NCBI RefSeq assembly: GCF_001514205.1
Contig: NZ_KQ948777.1
Location: 179,433-243,432, forward strand
DNA length: 64,000 bases
Source of the DNA: Streptomyces griseoruber
GTDB lineage: Bacteria; Actinomycetota; Actinomycetes; Streptomycetales; Streptomycetaceae
Direction: 5' to 3'
This document shows positions 8,031 to 15,919 of the stretch, piece by piece (the first letter of the stretch is position 1; each line of letters begins with the position of its first letter). Under the pieces are notes generated by a model. The model searched no databases. It was not told the origin of the DNA and was given only the letters and a program-made list of their open reading frames with translations. Position numbers and translations under genes: made by a program.

Positions 8031-8141
8031 AGAGGCGGTCCGCGTGGGGGCACCGGGAGCGGTCCTACTTCCAGGGGAGTACGGCTGATCACCTCGCCCG
8101 GCGGACGTCCGGCGTGGCTCCCGACGTCTAGCGTGGCCGAC

Positions 8142-9401
8142 ATGGACGGAGAGCAGGCGCGCGGGGGCGGCGGCCCGGGGTGGTGGCGGGGGCACGGCCC
8201 GCCGTGGACCCGCAGGTGGGCGGGGGAGGGCGCGGACGGCGGCCGTTGGCCGTGGCGGTCCACCCTGCTGCTGACCGCCTTCGTCCTCGTCGGCTCGAAC
8301 GTCGCCGCCCAGGTGCAGCAGGGCGAGCGGGCCGGGCTGGACGTCTTCGCCCGCGTCCTGCTGCTCGCCGCCTGCGCGCTCCTGCTGTGGCGGCTCCGGT
8401 GTCCGGTGGCCGTCGTGTTCGGTACGGCGGTCGTGGTCGCGCTCTATCTGGGGGCGGGCTATGCCTACGGCCCGGTGTTCTTCACGGTGGCCGTGGCCTG
8501 TTTCTCCGCCGTCGTCGCCGGGCACCGGCGGGCCGCGTGGAGCGCGCTCGGGCTGCTGTGCGCCGTACATCTGCTGGTCGCGTACTGGTTGTACCGGTGG
8601 CTGCCGCCGTCCGGGGACGAGCCCGCGTCCCTCGGGCAGGAGATCGTGGTCACCGGCTGGGTCGTCGCGATCGTGGCGGTCGCGGAACTGGCGAGGGCCC
8701 GGCGAGAGCAGTGGTCACGGGAGCGGGCCGAGCGCGCACAGGCCGCCCGGCGCCGCGCCGACGAGGAACGGCTGCGGATCGCCCGTGAACTGCACGACGT
8801 CCTCGCGCACAGCCTCTCCGTGATCAACGTCCAGGCGGGTGTCGGCCTCGCCCTCCTCGACGCCGACCCGGATCAGGCGCGCACCGCGCTCACCACCATC
8901 AAGTCCGCCAGCAAGGAGGCGCTCGGCGAGGTGCGCCAGGTGCTCGACACCCTCCGTACGCCGGGAGACGCGCCGCGCGCCCCGGCACCCGGCCTGGACC
9001 GGCTCCCCGAACTGGTCGAGCAGGCGGCACGCGCCGGGCTCACGGTCGAGGTGGCGGGGGAGCCGCCCCGGCTGTCGCCCGGCACCGATCTCGCCGCGTT
9101 CCGCATCCTCCAGGAGGCCCTCACCAATGTCGTACGCCACTCCGGTTCACGGCACGCGCGCGTACGGCTCGACGAGGACGGTGCGACGCTACGGCTGCGT
9201 ATCGACGACGACGGGCCGGCGACCGGCGCGGACGCGGGTGGCAGCGGCAACGGTCTCGCCGGGATGCGGGAGCGTGCCGCGGCGCTGGGTGGCACGATCG
9301 AGGCGGGGCCGCGCGCCGACGGCGGCTTCCGGGTGCTCGTCGTACTGCCGGTGCGGGCGGCGGCGAGAGTGACGACGGCTGAGCGTGGGGAGGACCGGTG
9401 A
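8142..9401 (+). CDS. Sensor histidine kinase, NarL/DesK class
   Basis: 419 residues from the ATG at 8142. The N-terminal half holds about five membrane helices (from STLLLTAFVLVGSNVAAQV on). A short coiled region rich in RA/RE leads to a HisKA_3 dimerisation domain with the phospho-acceptor His at about residue 218 in ARELHDVLAHS. The HATPase follows, with EALTNVVRHSG and GNGLAGMRER. A GTG at 8133 is in frame, but neither start has a ribosome-binding site. TAGCGT at 8128-8133 lies eight bases before the ATG, which fits a leaderless message. Its stop overlaps the start of its response regulator. Confidence 0.9.
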   Translation: MDGEQARGGGGPGWWRGHGPPWTRRWAGEGADGGRWPWRSTLLLTAFVLVGSNVAAQVQQGERAGLDVFARVLLLAACALLLWRLRCPVAVVFGTAVVVALYLGAGYAYGPVFFTVAVACFSAVVAGHRRAAWSALGLLCAVHLLVAYWLYRWLPPSGDEPASLGQEIVVTGWVVAIVAVAELARARREQWSRERAERAQAARRRADEERLRIARELHDVLAHSLSVINVQAGVGLALLDADPDQARTALTTIKSASKEALGEVRQVLDTLRTPGDAPRAPAPGLDRLPELVEQAARAGLTVEVAGEPPRLSPGTDLAAFRILQEALTNVVRHSGSRHARVRLDEDGATLRLRIDDDGPATGADAGGSGNGLAGMRERAAALGGTIEAGPRADGGFRVLVVLPVRAAARVTTAERGEDR

Positions 9402-10063
9402 TCCGCGTACTGCTCGCCGACGACCAGTCCCTGGTCCGTGCGGGATTCCGGGCGCTGCTCGACGCGCAGCCGGACATCGAGGTGTGCGCGGAGGCCGCCG
9501 ACGGCGAGGAGGCCGTGCGCCAGGCCGCCGAACTGGGCCCGGACGTCGTCCTGATGGACATCCGCATGCCCCGGCTGGACGGCCTCGCGGCCACGCGCCG
9601 TATCACCGGGGACCAGGCGCTCGCACAGGTCAGGGTGGTCATGCTGAGCACGTTCGAACTCGACGAGTACGTCTTCGAGGCGATCCGTTCCGGGGCCTCC
9701 GGCTTCCTGGTCAAGGACACCGAGCCCGATGAACTCCTGCGTGCCGTACGGGCGGTGGTGGCCGGTGACGCGCTGCTCTCGCCCGGCGTGACGCGCCGGC
9801 TCATCGCCGAGTTCGCCGCCCGCTCCAAGGAGCCCGCCGTGGCGGAGGAGTTGGGCCGGCTCACGGAACGCGAGCGGGAGGTGATGGCGCTGGTCGGCAT
9901 CGGCCTGTCCAATGAGGAGATCGCCCGCCGCCTGGTCGTCAGCCCCCTCACCGCCAAGACCCACGTCAGCCGCACCATGGTGAAACTGGGCGTCCGTGAC
10001 CGCGCCCAACTGGTCGTCCTGGCCTATGAGTCGGGCCTGGTGCGACCGGGCTGGCTGGGCTGA
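9398..10063 (+). CDS. Response regulator, NarL/LuxR family
   Basis: 221 residues. The receiver domain carries the acidic pair in LLADDQSLVRAG, the phospho-acceptor Asp at residue 54 in VVLMDIRMP, the Thr/Ser switch in MLSTFELDEYV and the Lys in FLVKDTEPDELL. A LuxR-type helix-turn-helix follows from about residue 150 (LTEREREVMALVGIGLSNEEIARRL). The GTG start overlaps the kinase stop (GTGA), so the two are translationally coupled partners. The last 40 bp overlap the small convergent membrane gene. Confidence 0.93.
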   Translation: MIRVLLADDQSLVRAGFRALLDAQPDIEVCAEAADGEEAVRQAAELGPDVVLMDIRMPRLDGLAATRRITGDQALAQVRVVMLSTFELDEYVFEAIRSGASGFLVKDTEPDELLRAVRAVVAGDALLSPGVTRRLIAEFAARSKEPAVAEELGRLTEREREVMALVGIGLSNEEIARRLVVSPLTAKTHVSRTMVKLGVRDRAQLVVLAYESGLVRPGWLG

Positions 10064-10308
10064 ACCGCCCGGGAGAAGCGCCGCAGCACGCTCACCACAC
10101 GGACCACGAACAGCACGGCGGCGAGCACCAGCCCCGCACCCAGCAGCAACCGGACGACAGACTCCGGCAGTTCGAACAGCAGCACCGGGCCGGTGACCGC
10201 GCAGAAGACGACCACCGCCGCGAACGCGGCACTGAACAGCGCGTATCCGATCTCCACGGTGATCGCATCCCGCTCGGCCGGACTCCGCCGTCCCCCGTGA
10301 CCGCTCAT
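10024..10308 (-). CDS. Small two-helix membrane protein (DUF6332-like)
   Basis: 94 residues. The conserved-looking start SPAERDAITVEIGYAL leads into two membrane helices (ALFSAAFAAVVVFCAVTG and VVRLLLGAGLVLAAVLFVV), then a basic tail. From memory this resembles the Streptomyces family DUF6332; the function is unknown. The ATG at 10308 (MSGHGG) is chosen over one 12 codons upstream because the family core starts near it and GGGGG precedes it. The 3' end is antisense to the response regulator. Confidence 0.65.
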   Translation of the reverse strand: MSGHGGRRSPAERDAITVEIGYALFSAAFAAVVVFCAVTGPVLLFELPESVVRLLLGAGLVLAAVLFVVRVVSVLRRFSRAVQPSQPGRTRPDS

Positions 10309-10379
10309 CCCCCGATTCTCACCGCCGTGCGCCCGCCGGGGCAACCGCCCCCGCCGGGCGCACGCGGGGAGGAGATCCC

Positions 10380-11870
10380 TCAGTCACCGACCGGTACGCG
10401 GTCCGGCTGTGCCGCCTCCGCCGTGGAACCCGCGACGACGACCGAGCCGCGGGCGCGGCGGGTGCGCAGGCCGGGGAGGGTGATGAGGAGGCCCGCGGCG
10501 GCGATGGCCGTCACCACCGCGAGGCCGGGGCGGTAGCTGTCGAGGACGCCCTGCGGGGTGGGGTCCGCCGGGGCGCCCGCGGTCACCACGGCCGTCACCA
10601 CGGCGAGGAAGATCGCGCCACCGACCTGCACGGACGTGTTGAGCAGACCGGACACCATGCCCTGCTCATGGTCCGCCACCCCGTTGGTGGCCTGGATGTT
10701 GAGCGAGGGGAAGACCAGCGCGCAGGCCGCGCCGATCAGCAGCATGGTCGGCAGGATCACGGCCGCGTAGACCGGGTCGAGGTCGACGCGCAGGAACAGC
10801 GCGTACCCGGCGACCATCAGGGCGAAGCCGGCCGCGATCAGCCGGGGTGTGCCGAACCGGTCCACGATCGCGCCGACCTTGGTCGAGGACACCGCCACCA
10901 GCGCACCCGCCGGTAGGAACGCGAGCGCCGTGTGCAGCGCCGACCAGCCGAGCAGCGACTGCATGTAGAGCGTGGCCAGGAACTGGAAGCCGACGTACGA
11001 CCCGAAGAAGGCCATCGCGCCGAGCTGGGCGCGGACCTGGTTGCCGGAGCGCAGCACACCGAGCCGGATGAGCGGTCCGGCGGAGCGCTGCTCGACCCGC
11101 ACGAACGCGGTCAGCAGGACGGCTACCGCGAGGAACGAGAGCAGTGTGCGCGCGGACGTCCAGCCCGCCTCCGGTGCCTGGACGACCGTGAACACCAGCA
11201 GCAGCATCGACAGGGTGCCGAGGACGGCGCCCGGGACGTCGTAGCCGTTGTGCTCCCGTTCGCGCTCGCTGCGCGGCAGCAGCCGCATCCCCGCGAACAG
11301 CGCGATGAGGGCGATCGGTGCGGGCAGCAGCATGGTCAGGCGCCAACTGGCCTCCGTGAGCAGGCCGGAGAGGACCAGGCCCATGGAGAAGCCGGTGGCG
11401 GCGCAGGTGGTGTAGATGGACAGGGCCCGGTTGCGCAGCGGCCCCTCCGGGAACGTCGTCGTGATGATCGACAGTCCGGCCGGCGCGGTGAACGCCGCGC
11501 TCAGCCCCTTGATGAAGCGGCTGGCGATCAGCAGCGGGCCCGAGTCGACGAGCCCGCCCAGCAGCGAGGCGAGGGCGAAGACCCCCAGGGCGACCAGGAA
11601 GACCTGGCGCCGGCCCAGCAGGTCGGCGGCCCGGCCGCCCAGGAGCAGCAGTCCGCCGTAGCCGAGGATGTAGCCGCTGACGATCCATTGCAGCGTCGAG
11701 GTGGAGAGGCCCAGGTCGGAGCCTATGGACGGCAGGGCGACGCCGACCATCGACACATCGAGCGCATCCAGGAACATCGCGGCGCACAGCACCAGCAGGG
11801 TGCCCCACAACCGGGAGGTCCAGCGTCCCTCGGGCACGCCGGGGACGGGTGAGGTGAGCGGAGAGGTCAT
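10380..11870 (-). CDS. MFS drug-efflux transporter, DHA2 (EmrB/QacA) type
   Basis: 496 residues with about 14 hydrophobic segments. The early motif LDVSMVGVALPSIG (motif D1-like), motif A-like GGRAADLLGRRQVF after helix 2 and motif C-like ATGFSMGLVLSGLL in helix 5 identify the drug:proton antiporter-2 group. It would export hydrophobic compounds across the cytoplasmic membrane. ATG at 11870. It is divergent from the MarR gene at 11957, with clustered ATGCA half sites between, the classic arrangement of a pump repressed by its neighbour. Confidence 0.9.
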   Translation of the reverse strand: MTSPLTSPVPGVPEGRWTSRLWGTLLVLCAAMFLDALDVSMVGVALPSIGSDLGLSTSTLQWIVSGYILGYGGLLLLGGRAADLLGRRQVFLVALGVFALASLLGGLVDSGPLLIASRFIKGLSAAFTAPAGLSIITTTFPEGPLRNRALSIYTTCAATGFSMGLVLSGLLTEASWRLTMLLPAPIALIALFAGMRLLPRSEREREHNGYDVPGAVLGTLSMLLLVFTVVQAPEAGWTSARTLLSFLAVAVLLTAFVRVEQRSAGPLIRLGVLRSGNQVRAQLGAMAFFGSYVGFQFLATLYMQSLLGWSALHTALAFLPAGALVAVSSTKVGAIVDRFGTPRLIAAGFALMVAGYALFLRVDLDPVYAAVILPTMLLIGAACALVFPSLNIQATNGVADHEQGMVSGLLNTSVQVGGAIFLAVVTAVVTAGAPADPTPQGVLDSYRPGLAVVTAIAAAGLLITLPGLRTRRARGSVVVAGSTAEAAQPDRVPVGD

Positions 11871-11884
11871 GACGACGACAGTAC

Positions 11885-11911
11885 ATGCGCATGCATCGAA
11901 TGCAAGTGCAT
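11885..11911. promoter_or_regulatory. Cluster of ATGCA/TGCAT half sites, probable MarR operator
   Basis: Two overlapping perfect inverted repeats: TGCAT-CGA-ATGCA at 11892-11904 and ATGCA-AG-TGCAT at 11900-11911. ATGCGCAT at 11885-11892 precedes them. They lie between the divergent MFS and MarR genes. Confidence 0.65.
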
Positions 11912-11956
11912 TTAATTCCGGCGCAACAAAACCGTTTCTCTGCTACGGTGCGGGCC

Positions 11957-12373
11957 ATGGCGGCGAAGAACGGCGAGGCGGACAGAGCCGAGCGGGCGCT
12001 GGTCGCGCAGTGGCGGGACATGCTGGCCCTGCACGCCCGGACTCAGTGCGAACTCGACCGGGTGCTGCACCGGCACGGCCTGTGCGCCAGTGACTTCGAG
12101 GTGCTCGACGTCCTCGCCGAGTCGACCGCGAACGCGGCGTGCAGCTACCGCGTCCAGGAGATCGCCGAGCGCGTCCATCTCACCCAGAGCGCGCTGTCCC
12201 GGCTGATCGCGCGGCTGGAGAAGGACGGCCTCGTCGAACGCGGCCTGTGCGCCGAGGACCGACGAGGCGTCCGGGTCGCGCTCACGGGAAAGGGGCGGGC
12301 GCTGCACGGCGATGTCCTGCCGGTGCAGCGAGCGGTGCTCACCCGCATGCTGGCGCAGCCGGACGCCTCCTAG
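11957..12373 (+). CDS. MarR family repressor of the adjacent efflux pump
   Basis: 138 residues, the usual MarR size. Helices ALVAQWRDMLALHARTQCEL (dimerisation), SDFEVLDVLAES, the recognition region VHLTQSALSRLIARLEKDGLV and the wing ERGLCAEDRRGVRVALT are all clear. ATG at 11957. No ribosome-binding site is seen, but TACGGT at 11945-11950 sits six bases upstream, consistent with leaderless transcription. By position and operator sites it probably represses itself and the divergent DHA2 transporter; the ligand is unknown. Confidence 0.88.
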   Translation: MAAKNGEADRAERALVAQWRDMLALHARTQCELDRVLHRHGLCASDFEVLDVLAESTANAACSYRVQEIAERVHLTQSALSRLIARLEKDGLVERGLCAEDRRGVRVALTGKGRALHGDVLPVQRAVLTRMLAQPDAS

Positions 12374-12416
12374 GGCTCCCCTAGGGTAGGGCTCCCCTGG
12401 GGCGCGTCCCCTGGCT

Positions 12417-12838
12417 TCAGATGACGGCGGACTTCTCCCGCCACAGGGTCGCGAGTTCCGCGTCGCCGGTGACGGCGGGGAACGGCAGGCGGTTCCACAG
12501 GGCCAGATAGAGCCGCGCCGCCGGTCCGGTGAGCTCGCAGTCCGCGTCGCCGTCGGCGGTGCGCTCCGTCAGGGGCGGCTCGGGGGACAGCCGTACGGTC
12601 CACACGGCGTCCTCCTCGAGATCGGTCGCCCGTATCCGGAGCACCCGGGGTTTCTCGGTGCGCACCCTGCTCCTGTCGCGGGCGTGGAATCCGCTCAGCA
12701 GCTCGTCGATGCCGTCGGCGGCGAAGGCGGCGGGCAGACTCCGCGCGCTCTCCTCCGGGGCGCGGCCCCGCGCCGAGTCGGCGTCCACGCGGTGGACGGC
12801 CGTCTCGTGCGCCTGCCGTCGGGCCCAGAACGCCAGCG
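12417..12838 (-). pseudogene. 5'-truncated maleylpyruvate isomerase (MDMPI) family remnant
   Basis: What remains is the end of the N-terminal DinB-like domain with the conserved FWARRQAHETAVHRVDAD, then the whole C-terminal domain (VWTVRLSPEPP ... LYLALWNRLPF) to a normal stop at 12417. Intact family members have about 100 more residues before this point and use mycothiol. Reading upstream, family similarity stops at about 12838, where an unrelated divergent gene fragment begins. GTG codons inside the fragment could permit translation, but the metal-binding N-terminal part is missing. Confidence 0.7.
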
Positions 12839-13494
12839 GTGACGGAACCGGTGCTCCGGGGCCGCTTCGGGCCGGTCGTCGACGGCCGGGTCCTCACCGA
12901 GCCCACCGACACGGTCTTCGCCGCCGGACGGCAGCATCCGGTACCGCTCCTCGTCGAGGGCTCCGTGTACACGACCCTGGACGTGCTGCGCCGGCTCCCC
13001 GTGGAACCGGGCACCGACGAGGTGTACCCCGTACGGGACACGGACGAGGCCCGCCGGACGGCCCGGCGGTTCACCGGGGAGAGCCGCTTCACCTACCCCG
13101 TCCGGTACTGGGCCACGGCCCACCGGCGGACCACGCCGACCTGGCTGTACCGCTTCACCCGGAGACCCCCGCTGCCCGACGACCTGGTCCTCGCACCTCC
13201 GCGGGACGGGCTGCCGGGATACGGCGTCCATCACACCGCCGAACTCCGCTACGCCCTCGACACCTTGGACTGCCGCCCCTGGCCCCGGACCGAGGCCGAC
13301 CGCGCCTGGCCCGCACCATGGCCGACACCTGGGCGCGCTTCGTGGAGAAGGCCGACCCCAACGGCGGCGGGCTGCCCGCCTGGCCCGCCTTCGCCGAGGA
13401 CGAGGCGATGGTCTTCGACGAGCAGGTCGCTCTCGGAGGCGTCGAACGCCCGGCGGCGATGCGACTGTTGGCGGACTGCCCCCGCCCCCTGTGA
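12839..13494 (+). pseudogene. 5'-truncated, frameshifted type B carboxylesterase remnant
   Basis: From 12839 the frame reads LRGRFGPVVDGRVL and VPLLVEGSVYTT. This is the C-terminal third of para-nitrobenzyl-esterase-type carboxylesterases, including the region of the catalytic His (YGVHHTAEL). The N-terminal part with the oxyanion hole and nucleophile Ser is absent. At about 13306 the frame breaks: TEADRA continues in another frame as LARTMADTWARFV to a stop at 13494, as if one C were lost. So it carries two lesions, 5' loss and a frameshift. Confidence 0.7.
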
Positions 13495-13505
13495 AAGGAC
13501 CTCCC

Positions 13506-13997
13506 ATGGCACGACTCCCCGACACCGAAGGCACCGGTGAGATCGCCGCCCGCGTCCGCGACCGCCGGGGCGGCGAACTGCGCCCCCTCGACCGGATGCT
13601 GCTGCACAGCCCCCAGCTCGCCGACGGCTGGAACAGCCTCCTGGGCGCCATCCGGGGCAGGCTGAGGCTGGGCGCGGACCTCCGCGAGTCGGTGATCCTG
13701 AGGATCGCCGTCCTCAACCGCGCCCCGTACGAATGGACCGCCCACGAGCCCGAGGCGCGGCGGGCCGGGCTCGGCGACGCCGAACTGGCCGAGCTGCGAC
13801 GCGAGAAGCCCGAGCTCGACGCCCGGATGTCCCGGGTCATCGCCTACACCGACGCGATGACCCGCGACCTCCACGTTCCCGACGCCCTGTTCGACGCCCT
13901 GCGCGCCGACTTCACCGACGCGGAGCTGGTCGAACTGACGGCGACCGTCGCGGCGTACAACATGGTGTCCCGCTTCCTGGTCGCCCTGGACGTCTAG
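13506..13997 (+). CDS. Carboxymuconolactone decarboxylase (AhpD-like) family protein
   Basis: 163 residues. The pattern LRESVILRIAVLNRAPYEWTAHEPEARRAGL matches the AhpD/CMD core helix pair. In this subfamily the redox CxxC is absent (here A-P-Y-E-W), as in gamma-carboxymuconolactone decarboxylase relatives, and HEPEA supplies the conserved His/Glu. The function is probably a small hydrolase, decarboxylase or peroxidase-associated protein; the substrate is unknown. The ATG at 13506 follows GAAAGGAC. Its TAG stop lies inside the CTAG that borders the 169-bp palindromic element, so the insertion lies exactly at the gene's end. Confidence 0.85.
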   Translation: MARLPDTEGTGEIAARVRDRRGGELRPLDRMLLHSPQLADGWNSLLGAIRGRLRLGADLRESVILRIAVLNRAPYEWTAHEPEARRAGLGDAELAELRREKPELDARMSRVIAYTDAMTRDLHVPDALFDALRADFTDAELVELTATVAAYNMVSRFLVALDV

Positions 13998-14162
13998 TGC
14001 CGCGGCAGGCGACGTTCGCCCCGTCGCGACGCCCGGCACGCACTCTCGCCGCACCGGCCGAAAGCCCAAGTACGTCCAGTACGAGGACTTCCGGCCGGCA
14101 CGCCGAGAGCACGCACCGGACGCCGCTCCTTGACGGGCAAACGTTGCCTGCCGCGGCACTAG
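13994..14162. mobile_element. 169-bp near-perfect palindrome bounded by CTAG (MITE-like)
   Basis: The element starts CTAGTGCCGCGGCAGGC and ends with the reverse complement GCCTGCCGCGGCACTAG. The arms can be paired for about 80 bp each, down to a small centre GTAC-GTCCA-GTAC near 14081. The right arm has a five-base insertion and there are about fifteen substitutions. CTAG at both ends may be a target duplication or part of the repeat. No transposase is encoded. It separates the AhpD-like gene from the hydrolase remnant and its right end touches the remnant's 3' end. Confidence 0.7.
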
Positions 14163-15003
14163 GAGCCACCGTGCCGCCGGAGGAAGCGGATCAGCAGGCG
14201 GTTCCAGGCGGCGGGCTGCTCCCCGTGCGGATGGTGGCCCGCCTCGCGGACGACATGGGTCTGCACGTCCGCCAGATGGCCGGAGTCGAGGCGCATCACC
14301 GACGGCGGGTTGTACAAGTCGGCGTCCCCGGTGATCGGTTGGACCGGCAGGGTGAGCCTCTCCAGGGCCGCCCAGGTGATCGTGCGGGTGAGGGACCGGG
14401 CGAAGGCGGTGGGAGGGGCCCAGCTCCTTGGAGTCCACCGGCGTGTCACCGAACGGGTCGGGCTGGAGCGCCGAGGTCAGCTCCTGGTACGCGGTGTCCT
14501 GGATGCCCATGACACTGCCCGACACCGTGAGGCCGCGGAGCCGGACAGGGGGAAGCGGTCCAGGCCCAGACGGTCGGCGAGGGTGTCGAGGTCGCCCGAG
14601 GCGGTGTCGACCTCCGCCCTGGTGCCGGCGACCGAGCGATGGGCCCCGCGCCGCGAGTAGCCGATCACCCAGCAGCCGGCCCCGGCCGGCCCCGGCTGCT
14701 GGTACGGCCGGCTCTCGCCGCTGCCCGGGCACGGATGCAGCAGGACGATCGCCTCCCCGTCGCCGCCGGTGTCCCAGCACCACGGACTGCCGCCCCCGGA
14801 GACCGGCACCTGGTACTCGGTGACCGGTACCCGCGCGGGGGCCGGCACGGGCTCCCACGGCCCGGACGGCTCCCCGGCGGCGCTCGCGAAGGCCGCACCC
14901 TGCGGGACCCGGTCGTCGCGAGAGCGGCCGGTGCGGCGCCGCCGACCACCGCCCGTCCGCTGGGCCCCGTGGGGTCGGCGGGGCCGTGGGGGACCGGCTG
15001 CAT
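14159..15003 (-). pseudogene. Alpha/beta hydrolase pseudogene with several frameshifts
   Basis: The ATG at 15003 has GGAGGAATC in front and starts a signal-like N-terminus (GRAVVGGAAPAALATTG). The coding sense then moves to another frame: VTEYQVPVSGGGSPWCWDTG, IVLLHPCPGSGES with an HPxxGSGES oxyanion region, and LDTLADRLGLDRFPLSGSAA. It shifts again to LTVSGSVMGIQDTAYQELTS, and again to LTLPVQPITGDADLYNPPS and HVVREAGHHPHGEQP with the catalytic-His region. At least three frameshifts are needed, near 14910, 14560 and 14450. The nucleophile elbow reads SGSAA. The end abuts the palindromic element. Confidence 0.75.
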
Positions 15004-15073
15004 GATTCCTCCGGTGGACAAGGGGCCCCAGGATGTTGACAGGAATGTTGGAAGTCGACAGGAGGCGGGGTAT

Positions 15074-15095
15074 CCCGTATCGGACGTGATACGGG
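15074..15095. promoter_or_regulatory. Inverted repeat upstream of the GntR gene
   Basis: CCCGTATC-GGACGT-GATACGGG, perfect eight-base arms with a six-base spacer, 64 bp before the GntR start. It could be an operator for this or another regulator. Confidence 0.5.
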
Positions 15096-15102
15096 GTGAG
15101 AT

Positions 15103-15114
15103 GGTGTCGACACC
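15103..15114. promoter_or_regulatory. GGTGTCGACACC palindrome, candidate GntR operator
   Basis: A perfect 12-bp palindrome. Its GTCGACA core also occurs at 15054-15060 and upstream of the SDR pseudogene at 16752-16759, flanking both ends of the GntR/SDR pair. Confidence 0.5.
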
Positions 15115-15158
15115 GTTGAACCGGCTGTGAGTCCGGACCAGGCAGGGAGAAGTGCCGC

Positions 15159-15902
15159 ATGACCGATCAGGACACGCACCTCGTGCTGGAGCGCCTCCTG
15201 CGGCTGCGGGACCGGCGTGAGCCGCTGGTCGCGCAGATCGCCGAATGGGTCGGCGCGGGCATCATCGAGGGGCGGCTCGAGCCCGGGCAGGACCTCAACA
15301 GCGTCGATCTGTCACGCCGGTTCGACACCAGCCGGACCCCGGTGCGCGAGGCGCTGATGCTCCTCGAGCAGGAGGGCCTGGTCGAGATGAAGGCGCGCCG
15401 CCGGCCCCGGGTCGCCGCACCCTCCCCACAGGACATCCGGGACATCTACCAGGTGCGCAAGAACCTCCTGTCGATGCTCGCGGCCCTGCTCGTCGAGCGG
15501 GCGGGCGACGAGGAGATCGCCGAGCTGCGCACCCGCGTCGAGCGGATGCGGAAACTGGCCGACGACGGTGACGTGGACGGGTACTTCTGGAGCCATGTGA
15601 CGCTCCAGGAACGGATGACGGAGATCGTCGGCAACGCCACGCTCAAGCAGATCCTGGACTCCCTCGCGCTGCGCACCCTGATGCTGCGGCACCTCAGCCT
15701 CACCCGCGCCGGCCGCCTCGCCTACAGCGTGGACGACCAGGAACGGCTGCTCCGGGCCGTCGAGGAGCGCGACGGGGAACTGGCCGCCGCGCTGATCGCG
15801 GGTGCGACGGTACGGGCGCAGCGGGCGGTGGAGGAGCAGCTGGAGCAGGACGCGGCGGGACGCGTGCGGGGGCCCGCACGACGGCGGCGCACGGCCTCCT
15901 GA
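15159..15902 (+). CDS. GntR family regulator, FadR/FCD subfamily
   Basis: 247 residues. The winged helix-turn-helix is at about residues 20-85 (IAEWVGAGIIEGRLEPGQDLN, then RRFDTSRTPVREALMLLEQEGLVEM). An all-helical FCD ligand domain follows, with the ligand pattern IRDIYQVRKNLLSML, then FWSHVTLQERMTEIVGNATL, and the late His in LMLRHLSL. The ATG at 15159 follows GGGAGAAGTGCCGC. Its neighbour, convergent at 15920, is a frameshifted SDR dehydrogenase. Shared GTCGACA palindromes suggest that it regulates that gene and itself, probably for catabolism of an organic acid or alcohol. Confidence 0.88.
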   Translation: MTDQDTHLVLERLLRLRDRREPLVAQIAEWVGAGIIEGRLEPGQDLNSVDLSRRFDTSRTPVREALMLLEQEGLVEMKARRRPRVAAPSPQDIRDIYQVRKNLLSMLAALLVERAGDEEIAELRTRVERMRKLADDGDVDGYFWSHVTLQERMTEIVGNATLKQILDSLALRTLMLRHLSLTRAGRLAYSVDDQERLLRAVEERDGELAAALIAGATVRAQRAVEEQLEQDAAGRVRGPARRRRTAS

Positions 15903-15919
15903 CGGCCGGTGACCGCACG

